A stretch of DNA of 56,661 bases from CAYUQT01 sp964596165. GTDB taxonomy: Bacteria > Planctomycetota > Phycisphaerae > UBA1845 > JAFGLZ01. The translations under genes were made by a program, and so were the position numbers. The DNA is taken from contig CAZQTW010000042.1 in assembly GCA_964596165.1 (NCBI GenBank), forward strand, positions 1 through 56,661. Direction: 5' to 3'. Every line of letters starts with the position of its first letter. Position 1 is the first letter of the stretch. The notes below the pieces were generated by a model that worked only from the letters and a program-made list of their open reading frames with translations, searched no databases and was not told the DNA's origin. This document shows, in pieces, positions 17,969 to 25,312 of the stretch.

Positions 17969-18843
17969 GCCTTAGCTATCTGTCGGGCTTGAGCGAAGGT
18001 GGCCCCGCGGTCCTTGAACATCACGATAAGGTTGTCGAGTTCCCGCACCGCCACGGCGCCGCAGTTCTTAATGATGAACGGGTCGGGGAGCACCGATCCC
18101 TCACCGTAGTGAATGAGCCCGCTCGGCATCTCGTGGAACTCCCAGGGATGCATGTAGAAGCAGAATACGGCCGGCAGGTTCTTCTGCCGATAGAGCTCGA
18201 GCATATTATCCACGTGGACCATGAGCTTGGCGGCGCCCTCCGTTCTGAAGAGCGGCCACTGGTCGCGGTCGCGTCCGTGTTCATCCTTGCTCTCGATGGT
18301 CATGTCGGCGAAGTTCGGGATCTCGACGATCTTCATAGTGCCTTCGGACGTCCAGTCATTTCGGGAGGGGTGATAGGGCGTGAGCCGGTCCTCGTAGTAG
18401 AAGAGCGGATATGACGCGTCGGCCAGGTAGCCGAGATCCTCCAGGGCATTGACCATGTTGGTGCTGCCCCACAGTCTTGGTGCTCTGAATGAGGTCATCT
18501 TCATGCCGGCCACCTGCTGCACGACGTCGGTGGCTACCTCCACCCGATGATGGCATTCCTCGGGGAGCACAGGCTTAAGGCCGGGGATCGGGAAGAGTTC
18601 GTCGCCGAGCGTCTCATGGTAAAGGCTGTGGCAGCCCACTTCATGCTTGGCCCGATCGACCATCTTGACGATCTCGGGGTGCGATCGGGCGGCATCGCCC
18701 GTGAAGAAGAAGGTCGCGGTGATGCCGTGCTTGCTCAGGACTTCGAGGATTCTCGGCGTGCCATGGACCAATCCTTCGTAGTAGGGCGTCCAACTGCCGA
18801 TATCCGTTTCCATGTCGAAGCCGAAGACGACGGTGGGTTTCAT
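17965..18843 (-). CDS. NodB-type polysaccharide deacetylase family protein
   Basis: A protein of 292 residues with no signal peptide, so probably cytoplasmic. The NodB motifs are visible: TVVFGFDMETDIGSW carries the catalytic and metal Asp, GCHSLYHETL is the H-S-x-x-H zinc motif, and TSFRAPRLWG is the third motif. The acidic DMETD form and the lack of an export signal resemble the PuuE/allantoinase-like branch more than exported chitin or peptidoglycan deacetylases. A C-N hydrolase role on a small molecule is therefore plausible. First gene of a four-gene minus-strand cluster, overlapping the next gene by 4 bases. GGAG lies 9 nt before the ATG. Confidence 0.88.
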   Translation of the reverse strand: MKPTVVFGFDMETDIGSWTPYYEGLVHGTPRILEVLSKHGITATFFFTGDAARSHPEIVKMVDRAKHEVGCHSLYHETLGDELFPIPGLKPVLPEECHHRVEVATDVVQQVAGMKMTSFRAPRLWGSTNMVNALEDLGYLADASYPLFYYEDRLTPYHPSRNDWTSEGTMKIVEIPNFADMTIESKDEHGRDRDQWPLFRTEGAAKLMVHVDNMLELYRQKNLPAVFCFYMHPWEFHEMPSGLIHYGEGSVLPDPFIIKNCGAVAVRELDNLIVMFKDRGATFAQARQIAKA

Positions 18844-18991
18844 GGATCAGGTCTCCAATACGACGCCGCCTGACATAAGGACGAACTGAACGACCAACAT
18901 ATAAGGCCGTTTCGTGACCCTGTCAAACCGGAATTCATCCGCCGGGGCGCGGCGGGGCAACCCGGCAGATCGTTGCGTCGAATGCGAGGGA

Positions 18992-19417
18992 TCAGGACAT
19001 CAATTTGTGCCTAATGCCGAAGTGCTTGGCCGAACGAGCCAGGGCCTTGTCCGCTGTCAGTAGTGTCAGGTCGTTGGCGAACGCTGCGGCCAGATGCAAA
19101 GCGTCCAACGCTCGTAAGGGTGCGGAAAAGCTGCCAATCCAGTTGCGGGCCAGTGCGTACTCACGGACCCCAATGGGAACCATATGGAAGCGACCCTCGG
19201 CCAAATGAAGTTGGAAGAGCGAAAGCACTCTCTGGGCCGCGGCCGCGTTCAGCTCGCGATTGCGGACCTTGATTCCGACAGCCGAGTGAAGCTCCAACTC
19301 GATGAGCGGACTGATGGAAGGCGTTGAGATGGCAGACAAGGCCTTCTGGACCCTGTTGCTCAACTTCTCAGGACAGTAGTACGCCGCCAATACGCTCGTG
19401 TCGATGTAGGACATCAA
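18992..19417 (-). CDS. vapC: PIN-domain ribonuclease toxin (VapC-like)
   Basis: A protein of 141 residues with the acidic PIN-domain residues: Asp in MMSYIDTSVLAAYY, Glu in ISPLIELELHSAV, Asp in RALDALHLAAAFA and Asp in LTLLTADKALARSAKHFGI. PIN toxins cleave RNA (tRNA or rRNA) when the partner antitoxin is lost. The gene overlaps the end of the upstream antitoxin gene by 4 bases, which implies translational coupling. It is complete and appears functional. Confidence 0.93.
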   Translation of the reverse strand: MMSYIDTSVLAAYYCPEKLSNRVQKALSAISTPSISPLIELELHSAVGIKVRNRELNAAAAQRVLSLFQLHLAEGRFHMVPIGVREYALARNWIGSFSAPLRALDALHLAAAFANDLTLLTADKALARSAKHFGIRHKLMS

Positions 19418-19653
19418 AACCGCTCCCGGTCGCGGGTTTCAACGACCGTGCGCATTAGTGACTTTCCTTTGACGACAATCGAGGCACGGAACTCCGTCAG
19501 GTCAGGTAACCCCTTCTTTCTTGCCATATGGGCGGGGGCAATCTGGGCAACCTTCCGACCGTGACGAGTAAGGATGGTAGATTCGCCCCGTTCGGCGGCG
19601 TTGACGACGTCGCTCAGACGACGGCGAGCTTCACGGATGTTGATGGTATCCAT
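19414..19653 (-). CDS. Phd/YefM-type antitoxin
   Basis: A protein of 79 residues. The N-terminus MDTINIREARRRLSDVVNAA and the following GESTILTRHGRKVAQIAPA are characteristic of the Phd/YefM fold, which binds DNA with its N-terminal half and the toxin with its C-terminus. The start at 19653 is chosen because GGAG lies 6 nt upstream and the family begins here; the longer open frame has no homologous content. It forms a toxin-antitoxin operon with the following PIN gene and probably represses its own promoter at the palindrome just upstream. Confidence 0.9.
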   Translation of the reverse strand: MDTINIREARRRLSDVVNAAERGESTILTRHGRKVAQIAPAHMARKKGLPDLTEFRASIVVKGKSLMRTVVETRDRERF

Positions 19654-19673
19654 TTCGGGCTCCAGTTGAGTAC

Positions 19674-19706
19674 ACAAATAGTGTACATATTTGTCACTAT
19701 TGTCAA
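19674..19706 (-). promoter_or_regulatory. promoter and operator of the antitoxin-PIN operon
   Basis: Read on the minus strand: TTGACA (complement of 19701-19706), a 17-base spacer, then CACTAT (complement of 19678-19683), a near-consensus sigma-70 promoter. A perfect palindrome, ACAAATA (19674-19680) and TATTTGT (19688-19694) around GTGTACA, overlaps the -10 element and spacer. That is where an autoregulating antitoxin would bind. The antitoxin ATG is 21 bases downstream. Confidence 0.7.
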
Positions 19707-19859
19707 GTGTGGACGGGGACCGGCGGTCACACCCGGCCTCGGCACGCTCTGGCGAACGGGCGGCAGACCTGTTATAGGAAGATCTTCGCCGTTGGGCCGT
19801 TTCCGGCCGGGCGCGTGTTCCGGCCGGGCAGGTATCGTGCCTCGTCAAAGGTGAGCCAA

Positions 19860-20933
19860 ATGAATCCATTCCTCGGCGTTTTTCTCGACGCGGTGGCCGG
19901 GTTGTCGGCGGCCAGCTTCTATGTGCCCATCAACAAGGTAAAAGGCTGGGCGTGGGAGACCTATTGGATCACGCTCGGCTTTTTCGCCTGGATCGTCTCG
20001 CCCATCGTGGTCGCGTCGCTGGTGACGCCGGATCTGTGGGGAATCCTGAGCAACAGTCCCGGCAAGACGTTGTTGCTGACGTACCTGTTCGGTGCGGGGT
20101 GGGGCTTTGGAGGCCTGACGTGCGGCCTGGGTTTGCGCTACCTCGGTCTGTCGCTGGGGCAGTCTGTCTCGCTGGGATTCTGCGTCGCATTCGGCACACT
20201 GATACCGCCCATCTTCGTCGAAAGGGAGGCCCACAAGTTATTCTTCACCCCCTCAGGGCAAATCGTGTTGCTGAGCGTCGTCATATGCCTGGTCGGCATC
20301 GCCGTCTGCGGTTACGCGGGAATCCTCAAAGAGCGTCTCCTCACCGATGCGCAGAAGAAGGAAGCCATCAAGGACTTCTCGTTGGCAAAGGGTTATCTTG
20401 TGGCGATCATCGGCGGCGTGATGAGCGCCAGCATGGCCTTCGCGATCAGTAACGGAGAACCGATCGCCAAGATCGCTGAGAACGCAGGGACGGCACCCAT
20501 CTACAGGAAGATCGCCGTGATGGTGCCCGCCCTGGCGGGGGGCTTTACCACCAACTTCTTTGCCTGTCTCATCTTGAACCTCAGGAACAAGTCGATTCGC
20601 GATTATGTCGGTGGTGCCGGTAAGACGCTGCTGGCCAACTACCTGCTCGCCGCTCTGAGCGGGCTCATGTGGTATGGGCAGTTCTTCTTCTACTGCATGG
20701 GCGAGACCAAGATGGGCGAGTTCGCCTATGCCGGCTGGAGTATCTTCCTGGCGTTCATCATCATCTTCAGCAATCTTTGGGGCGTCTATTTGAAGGAGTG
20801 GAAACTGGTCGACCGTCGCACCTGGATTACGCTCTGGGTGGGGATAGCGATTCTTATCGCCTCCGCTGCCGTCAACGGTCTGGGCCAGAAGCCCGCCAAG
20901 GCTACCTCAACCGCTCAAACCAGTGTAAAGTGA
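19860..20933 (+). CDS. rhaT: RhaT-like sugar:proton symporter
   Basis: A protein of 357 residues with about ten membrane segments and the order of motifs of the L-rhamnose permease RhaT. These are the N-terminal GVFLDAVAGLSAASFYVPIN, the KGWAWETYWITLG segment, GAGWGFGGLTCGLGLRYLGLSLGQS, SLAKGYLVAIIGGVMSASMA and the late NYLLAALSGLMWYGQFFFY and MGEFAYAGWSIFLAF. The ATG at 19860 is where the homologous part begins; upstream codons overlap the antitoxin promoter region. It imports a deoxy- or related sugar by proton symport. It lies 89 bases before the DapA-like aldolase and microcompartment gene, so it probably supplies the substrate of that pathway. The exact sugar is not certain. Confidence 0.85.
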   Translation: MNPFLGVFLDAVAGLSAASFYVPINKVKGWAWETYWITLGFFAWIVSPIVVASLVTPDLWGILSNSPGKTLLLTYLFGAGWGFGGLTCGLGLRYLGLSLGQSVSLGFCVAFGTLIPPIFVEREAHKLFFTPSGQIVLLSVVICLVGIAVCGYAGILKERLLTDAQKKEAIKDFSLAKGYLVAIIGGVMSASMAFAISNGEPIAKIAENAGTAPIYRKIAVMVPALAGGFTTNFFACLILNLRNKSIRDYVGGAGKTLLANYLLAALSGLMWYGQFFFYCMGETKMGEFAYAGWSIFLAFIIIFSNLWGVYLKEWKLVDRRTWITLWVGIAILIASAAVNGLGQKPAKATSTAQTSVK

Positions 20934-21022
20934 TGTTCCCCGGGTGGTTCCTCTTGTGAGGCGACTCAACAGCCGACACGGCAGGTAGCCCGGCATCGTT
21001 CAACAGCATGGGAGCAGAACGG

Positions 21023-22057
21023 ATGGCGTCACACCTTCACAAGAAGCTCTCGGGCATCTTCACGCCGAACATGGTGCCCCTCGACGAACACGACAGGATC
21101 AATGAGGGCGAACTGCGGCGATATACCGAATGGCTCATCGCCAACGGCATCAGCGGCCTATACCCCAACGGTAGCACGGGCGAGTTCACGCGCTTCAGCT
21201 TTGAGGAACGCAAGGAAATCGTCCGGATCATGGCCGACCAGGCCCGAGGGCGCGTGCAGATCCTGGCCGGGGCGGCCGAAGCAAACGTCCGGACGACGCT
21301 GGAGGCCTGCGAGTACTACGGTTCGCTCGGCGTCGATGCGGTGGCGATCGTCGCTCCGTACTACTACAAAATCAGCGAGGAAAGCGTCTTCGCCTACTTC
21401 GACGAGATCGCCCGCCATACGCCGGTGGACATCACGCTGTACAATATCCCGCAGTTCGCCAATCCGATCACCATCAACTGCGTCCGGCGACTGAGCGAAC
21501 ATAAGCGGGTGGTCGGCATCAAGGACTCGAGCCGCGACCTGCCGTTCTTCCTCAACCTGATCAACGAGGTCTCGCCTCGGCGGCCGGACTTCGTATTCTT
21601 GCTCGGCTGCGAGGAGATGCTCGTGCCGGCGCTGGTCATGGGGGCCGACGGCGGAACGATCGCCACCAGCGGCATCGTCCCCGAGGTGGTGATGCGGCTC
21701 TACCACCTGACGACGCGGGGCGAACTCACCGAGGCTATTCAGATCCAGTATAAGATCCTGCAACTGATCAAGAGCCTGGTCTTCGGGACCGATTTTCCCG
21801 AAGGGTGCCGTGCGGGCTTGGAGATTCGCGGCTTCCGGATGGGTCGCAGTCGTCAGCCGGCCTCGCCCACGCAGCAGATCGATCGTCAGGCGCTTCGGCT
21901 TCAGCTTCAGTGCCTGTTGAGCGAGCACGGCGTGGTCGATCAGCCGCCGGGCGGCTGCCCGCCGCGCAAGCCGGTCTCACTCGAGGTCGATCGGACGGAG
22001 ATTGAGGCGATCGTCCGCAAGGTCATGACGCAGTTGATTCAGCGAGGGGCCTTATGA
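21023..22057 (+). CDS. DapA/NanA-family class I aldolase with C-terminal microcompartment encapsulation peptide
   Basis: A protein of 344 residues, about 50 longer than a usual DapA/NanA enzyme. Start at 21023: GGGAG lies 8 nt upstream, while the ATG at 21008 has no such site. The TIM-barrel signatures are YPNGSTGEFTRFS (pyruvate-carboxylate binding), the Tyr of TLYNIPQFANP and the Schiff-base Lys of VVGIKDSSRD. Family members join or cleave pyruvate and an aldehyde. After the barrel come a Pro/Gly linker (VVDQPPGGCPPRKP) and a final helix TEIEAIVRKVMTQLIQ, alternating hydrophobic and charged residues like known encapsulation peptides of microcompartment enzymes. The stop codon overlaps the start of the shell gene (ATGA). 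Likely the lumen aldolase of a microcompartment; the substrate is unknown. Confidence 0.88.
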   Translation: MASHLHKKLSGIFTPNMVPLDEHDRINEGELRRYTEWLIANGISGLYPNGSTGEFTRFSFEERKEIVRIMADQARGRVQILAGAAEANVRTTLEACEYYGSLGVDAVAIVAPYYYKISEESVFAYFDEIARHTPVDITLYNIPQFANPITINCVRRLSEHKRVVGIKDSSRDLPFFLNLINEVSPRRPDFVFLLGCEEMLVPALVMGADGGTIATSGIVPEVVMRLYHLTTRGELTEAIQIQYKILQLIKSLVFGTDFPEGCRAGLEIRGFRMGRSRQPASPTQQIDRQALRLQLQCLLSEHGVVDQPPGGCPPRKPVSLEVDRTEIEAIVRKVMTQLIQRGAL

Positions 22058-22809
22058 AGGCCTGCGTGGGCGTACTGGAAGTGATGGGCATGGGCCCGTC
22101 GTTCGTCGTGGCCGACGCGATGGTCAAAGCCGCCGACGTGAAGCTCGTCGGTGTCGAACTGGCCCATCAGGGCGGCCTTCTGATGAAGGTGGTCGGTCCG
22201 GTGGACGCGGTCGAGGCCTCGGTCGAGGCCGGCATCCGTGTGGCCAAAGGGCTTCACGCCCATCTCGGCGACGCGGTTCGGCCGCGTTTTCCGGATCAAG
22301 GGGAAGAACTGATCTACTCCACGCAGCAGTACGTCGCGATCATCGAGGGCGGGGACCACATGCTGCCGGGGGAGACCGAGGCCGAGCGGCACGGTGATCC
22401 GTCGAAAAGAAACGTCCAGACAGAGCCGGACTGTGTCAGTCCGGTGCCCAGCCGATTACAGACATCGCCGGGTCATGCCGGTCCGGAACGAGGCGGACTG
22501 TCGCCTGCCTCGTCGGGAGTATCACACATGGCGGATGAAGTGGATTTCGCATTGGGCTTGATTGAGACGCAGGGTTTGACGGCCATCATCGAAGCCGCCG
22601 ACGCCGCCCTGAAGGCGGCGAACGTGACGCTGGTCGGCAAGGAGAAGATCGGCGCGGCCTACGTCACGATTATGGTCAAGGGCGACGTTGCGGCGGTGAA
22701 AGCGGCCGTCGACGCCGGCGGTCAGGCCGCCCAGCGCGTCGGCAAGCTGATCGCAACGCATGTCATCCCGCGGCCGCACCGCGAGCTGGCTACGCTGCTG
22801 CCTCGCTGA
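22054..22809 (+). CDS. tandem BMC-domain microcompartment shell protein
   Basis: A protein of 251 residues with two BMC domains. Domain 1 (about residues 1-95) reads KACVGVLEVMGMGPSFVVAD, ADVKLVGVELAHQGGLLMKV, VDAVEASVEAGIRVA. Domain 2 (159-251) is a canonical BMC-H: ALGLIETQGLTAIIEAADAA, LVGKEKIGAAYVTIMVKGDV, ending HVIPRPHRELATLLP. The two are joined by about 60 residues of low-complexity sequence, whereas true BMC-T proteins have almost no linker. Shell hexamers tile the facets of protein organelles that hold volatile or toxic aldehydes. The start overlaps the aldolase stop (ATGA). An internal ATG with its own Shine-Dalgarno precedes domain 2, so a free BMC-H may also be made. No vertex (BMC-P) gene is in the window. 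Confidence 0.92.
   Translation: MKACVGVLEVMGMGPSFVVADAMVKAADVKLVGVELAHQGGLLMKVVGPVDAVEASVEAGIRVAKGLHAHLGDAVRPRFPDQGEELIYSTQQYVAIIEGGDHMLPGETEAERHGDPSKRNVQTEPDCVSPVPSRLQTSPGHAGPERGGLSPASSGVSHMADEVDFALGLIETQGLTAIIEAADAALKAANVTLVGKEKIGAAYVTIMVKGDVAAVKAAVDAGGQAAQRVGKLIATHVIPRPHRELATLLPR
22515..22530 (+). promoter_or_regulatory. internal ribosome binding site and in-frame ATG for the second BMC domain
   Basis: GGGAG at 22515-22519 lies 8 bases before an ATG at 22528, in frame with the shell gene and exactly where a canonical BMC-H protein would start (MADEVDFALGLIE). Spacing and strength match the other good ribosome binding sites in the window. Confidence 0.6.
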
Positions 22810-22914
22810 AGATGGGCAGCGGCAATCCGCTCCGGAACAGCGCTGTAACGCGAGTTGGCACGGTGCTACGCACGATCCATACAAGACGGCTCTCCTGTGG
22901 AAAGGGTATAAGCA

Positions 22915-25158
22915 GTGTTCGCACTCATCTTGACGGGGGTGGTGACATTGGCCGTTGAAGGGGACTCGAGTTCGGCGAAATCGGCCCTGCGATTCGGGGA
23001 GACGATTCAAGCCAAGGGTGAGACGCTCGACCGCCTGGGTCGGGCGTACGATCGGTTGTGCTCGCCGCCGCTCAATAACCTCGACTTCGTGTTGTCCGAC
23101 GTGGGCTTCCAGTTCACGCGGCGGTTCACCGAGTACAGCGGCGACATCTCCGGGCGGATGCTGGGCGCTCTCAATGCGGCCGGACCGGTTCTCGGGCGGC
23201 GGTCGCCGATGATCGACGCCCTCATTGCAGGCTTTCAGAAGTACCAGAAATCGGACGGCCACTTCGGTGCGGACCAGCACCTCGACCGCGAAGTCAACCA
23301 GAGGCGCGACATGCCCATCCTCTGGGGCAACGGTCGGCTCCTGCTGGCACTGGCCGAACGACAGCGAACCGCGCCGAACGCCGAGGTCCTGGCCATGGCC
23401 AAACGACTCGGCGATTACGCGATATCCACTCGCACGTACTACGGCAAGAAGGAGAACTTCGAGAACGTCGGCGGCGTGGCGGCCTCGGGCTACACGACAT
23501 GCTATCCGTCGTTGATCGACGGGCTGGCCGCACTGGGCGAGGTAACCGGCGATTCGAAGTACTACGAGGAATCACGATTTATCTCAAGGCTCTCGCTGCT
23601 CGATAACGAGTTCCACAAACATCACAGCCACGGTCGTCTAACGGCCTATCGCGGCATGCTCGACCTCGACCGCTTCACCGGCCGGTCCGATTTCATCGAC
23701 GCCGTGAAGAAGGGCTATAGGACCATCGTCGACAACTACGAGATGCCCACCGGCGGCGTGCAGGAATACTTCGACCGGGCCTACAGCCGCGATGAGGGGT
23801 GCTCCGAAGGCGACTGGCTCCGCGTGAGCTTCCTGCTCTGGCAGGCCACCGGCGATACATCCTATCTGGATGCCACCGAACACATTCTTCGGAACCACAT
23901 CCTTCCCACGCAGTTCTCCAACGGCGGATTCGGCCACCGGGACTTCACGACCTTGAACGACGGCGCGGCGGCCTATCCGTTCGGCGGCGTTTCGAACATG
24001 GGTTCCGAATCGTACTGGTGTTGTGCGATGCACAACACACAGGCCCTTGCCGATACGGCCCGCTGGGGTGTGGTAGCCGCCCACGGCAAGGTACTCATCA
24101 CGTGGCTGAGCGAAGTCCGTTCAACCATAACGCCGACCGGCCAGTCCTCGGCGATTGCCGTGACGACGGAGCGCACCGGGCCGGCTGCCTGGAAGGTAAC
24201 GCTCGAATCGTCCACGGCCATCGAAATCGTCCTGGGACTCCGCGTCCCTGGTTGGGCGAAAGCCCTCACGGTTGACGGCAAGCCGGAGTCGGGCCAGGGC
24301 GGATGGGTAACGATCAAGCCAAAGTGGTCCGGCACACTCATTCTGAACGTGGCCATGGGCGACGAGATCCGGACGGCGGGCGTGTACAAACCGGTCGTCG
24401 AGGACGGGAAACCGGTGCGGATCTTTGCCGGCCCGGATCTGTATTGCCTTCCTGATGTCCACGTCGGCCAGGATCTGATTGCGGCGAATTCCGTGCCTCA
24501 TATTGTAGTCGGCGCCGATCGGCCGACGAGCGGACGCATCCCCGTGTTGATCGAAGGCGCGGACGGCAAGATGCAGATCGCCGCGCTCGTGCCAATGTCC
24601 AAACGGCCTCCGGGCGGTGCGAGGTACATCTTTCGCATGCGGCGGGTAGATCCGCATGAATTCGAGAAGCTCGCGGCGGCGGCCGCTCCGACCCCTAAGG
24701 CAGGCGTCCCGCTTGAACTTGAGTTCGGTTGTGATGGTGAATGCGAAGTCTATCTGAACGGCAGGCTGTCGCACCGCTACGGCGGCACCGACGAATCGAT
24801 TCAGGCCGAGGTCTACTCGGATCGCGACGACAACATCGTGGCCGTCCGCGCCCGAAGCAAGTCGAAACGTCCCGGCCTCATTGGCGCTGTCCGAATAGCC
24901 GGCCGGACCTATGTGACCGAACCGGAGGGCTGGGCAGTCGTCCCGGCGGGGGAGAACACCCCCGCGGAATGGCTCACCGATCCATCGAAGGGATCAGACA
25001 AGGCAGTCAAGCTGGTGGATCTCGGCGGCTGGGGCGCCCCGCCATGGAAGCACACACCGGCCGACTATGCCGGGACGGATGCCCGCTGGGTCTGGCCGGA
25101 GGTGCCGGCTGATTCCGCGGGGCAGTGGTGGCTGTTCCGGCTGCGGCTGACCAAGTAG
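22915..25158 (+). CDS. GH127-like (beta-L-arabinofuranosidase, DUF1680-type) glycoside hydrolase
   Basis: A protein of 747 residues, GTG start, with a short hydrophobic N-terminus (FALILTGVVTLAVEG) that may be an export signal. The (alpha/alpha)6 barrel pattern is clear: RRFTEYSGDISGRMLGALNA, MPILWGNGRLLLALAERQR, VQEYFDRAYSRDEGCSEGDW and SYWCCAMHNTQALAD. In GH127 enzymes a Glu-x-Cys and a later Cys-Cys pair coordinate zinc beside the nucleophilic Cys. Here EGC and the CC of YWCCAMHN fit those positions, so the site appears intact. C-terminal beta domains follow. It lies 105 bases after the shell gene on the same strand and probably releases a sugar used by the adjacent pathway. Confidence 0.78.
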   Translation: MFALILTGVVTLAVEGDSSSAKSALRFGETIQAKGETLDRLGRAYDRLCSPPLNNLDFVLSDVGFQFTRRFTEYSGDISGRMLGALNAAGPVLGRRSPMIDALIAGFQKYQKSDGHFGADQHLDREVNQRRDMPILWGNGRLLLALAERQRTAPNAEVLAMAKRLGDYAISTRTYYGKKENFENVGGVAASGYTTCYPSLIDGLAALGEVTGDSKYYEESRFISRLSLLDNEFHKHHSHGRLTAYRGMLDLDRFTGRSDFIDAVKKGYRTIVDNYEMPTGGVQEYFDRAYSRDEGCSEGDWLRVSFLLWQATGDTSYLDATEHILRNHILPTQFSNGGFGHRDFTTLNDGAAAYPFGGVSNMGSESYWCCAMHNTQALADTARWGVVAAHGKVLITWLSEVRSTITPTGQSSAIAVTTERTGPAAWKVTLESSTAIEIVLGLRVPGWAKALTVDGKPESGQGGWVTIKPKWSGTLILNVAMGDEIRTAGVYKPVVEDGKPVRIFAGPDLYCLPDVHVGQDLIAANSVPHIVVGADRPTSGRIPVLIEGADGKMQIAALVPMSKRPPGGARYIFRMRRVDPHEFEKLAAAAAPTPKAGVPLELEFGCDGECEVYLNGRLSHRYGGTDESIQAEVYSDRDDNIVAVRARSKSKRPGLIGAVRIAGRTYVTEPEGWAVVPAGENTPAEWLTDPSKGSDKAVKLVDLGGWGAPPWKHTPADYAGTDARWVWPEVPADSAGQWWLFRLRLTK

Positions 25159-25312
25159 GGGGGTACACTCCATGCGAGGACCGAGCCGAAGGGGTTTTCG
25201 GCAATACCGCATGGCTATGAAGCAACCGACGTTCGTGTGCGGTGAACTGGACGGTTGACCTCTTTCTGAAGATGCTGGCGTGCTGCAGCGACGAGGATCA
25301 CGGGGCAAGACG

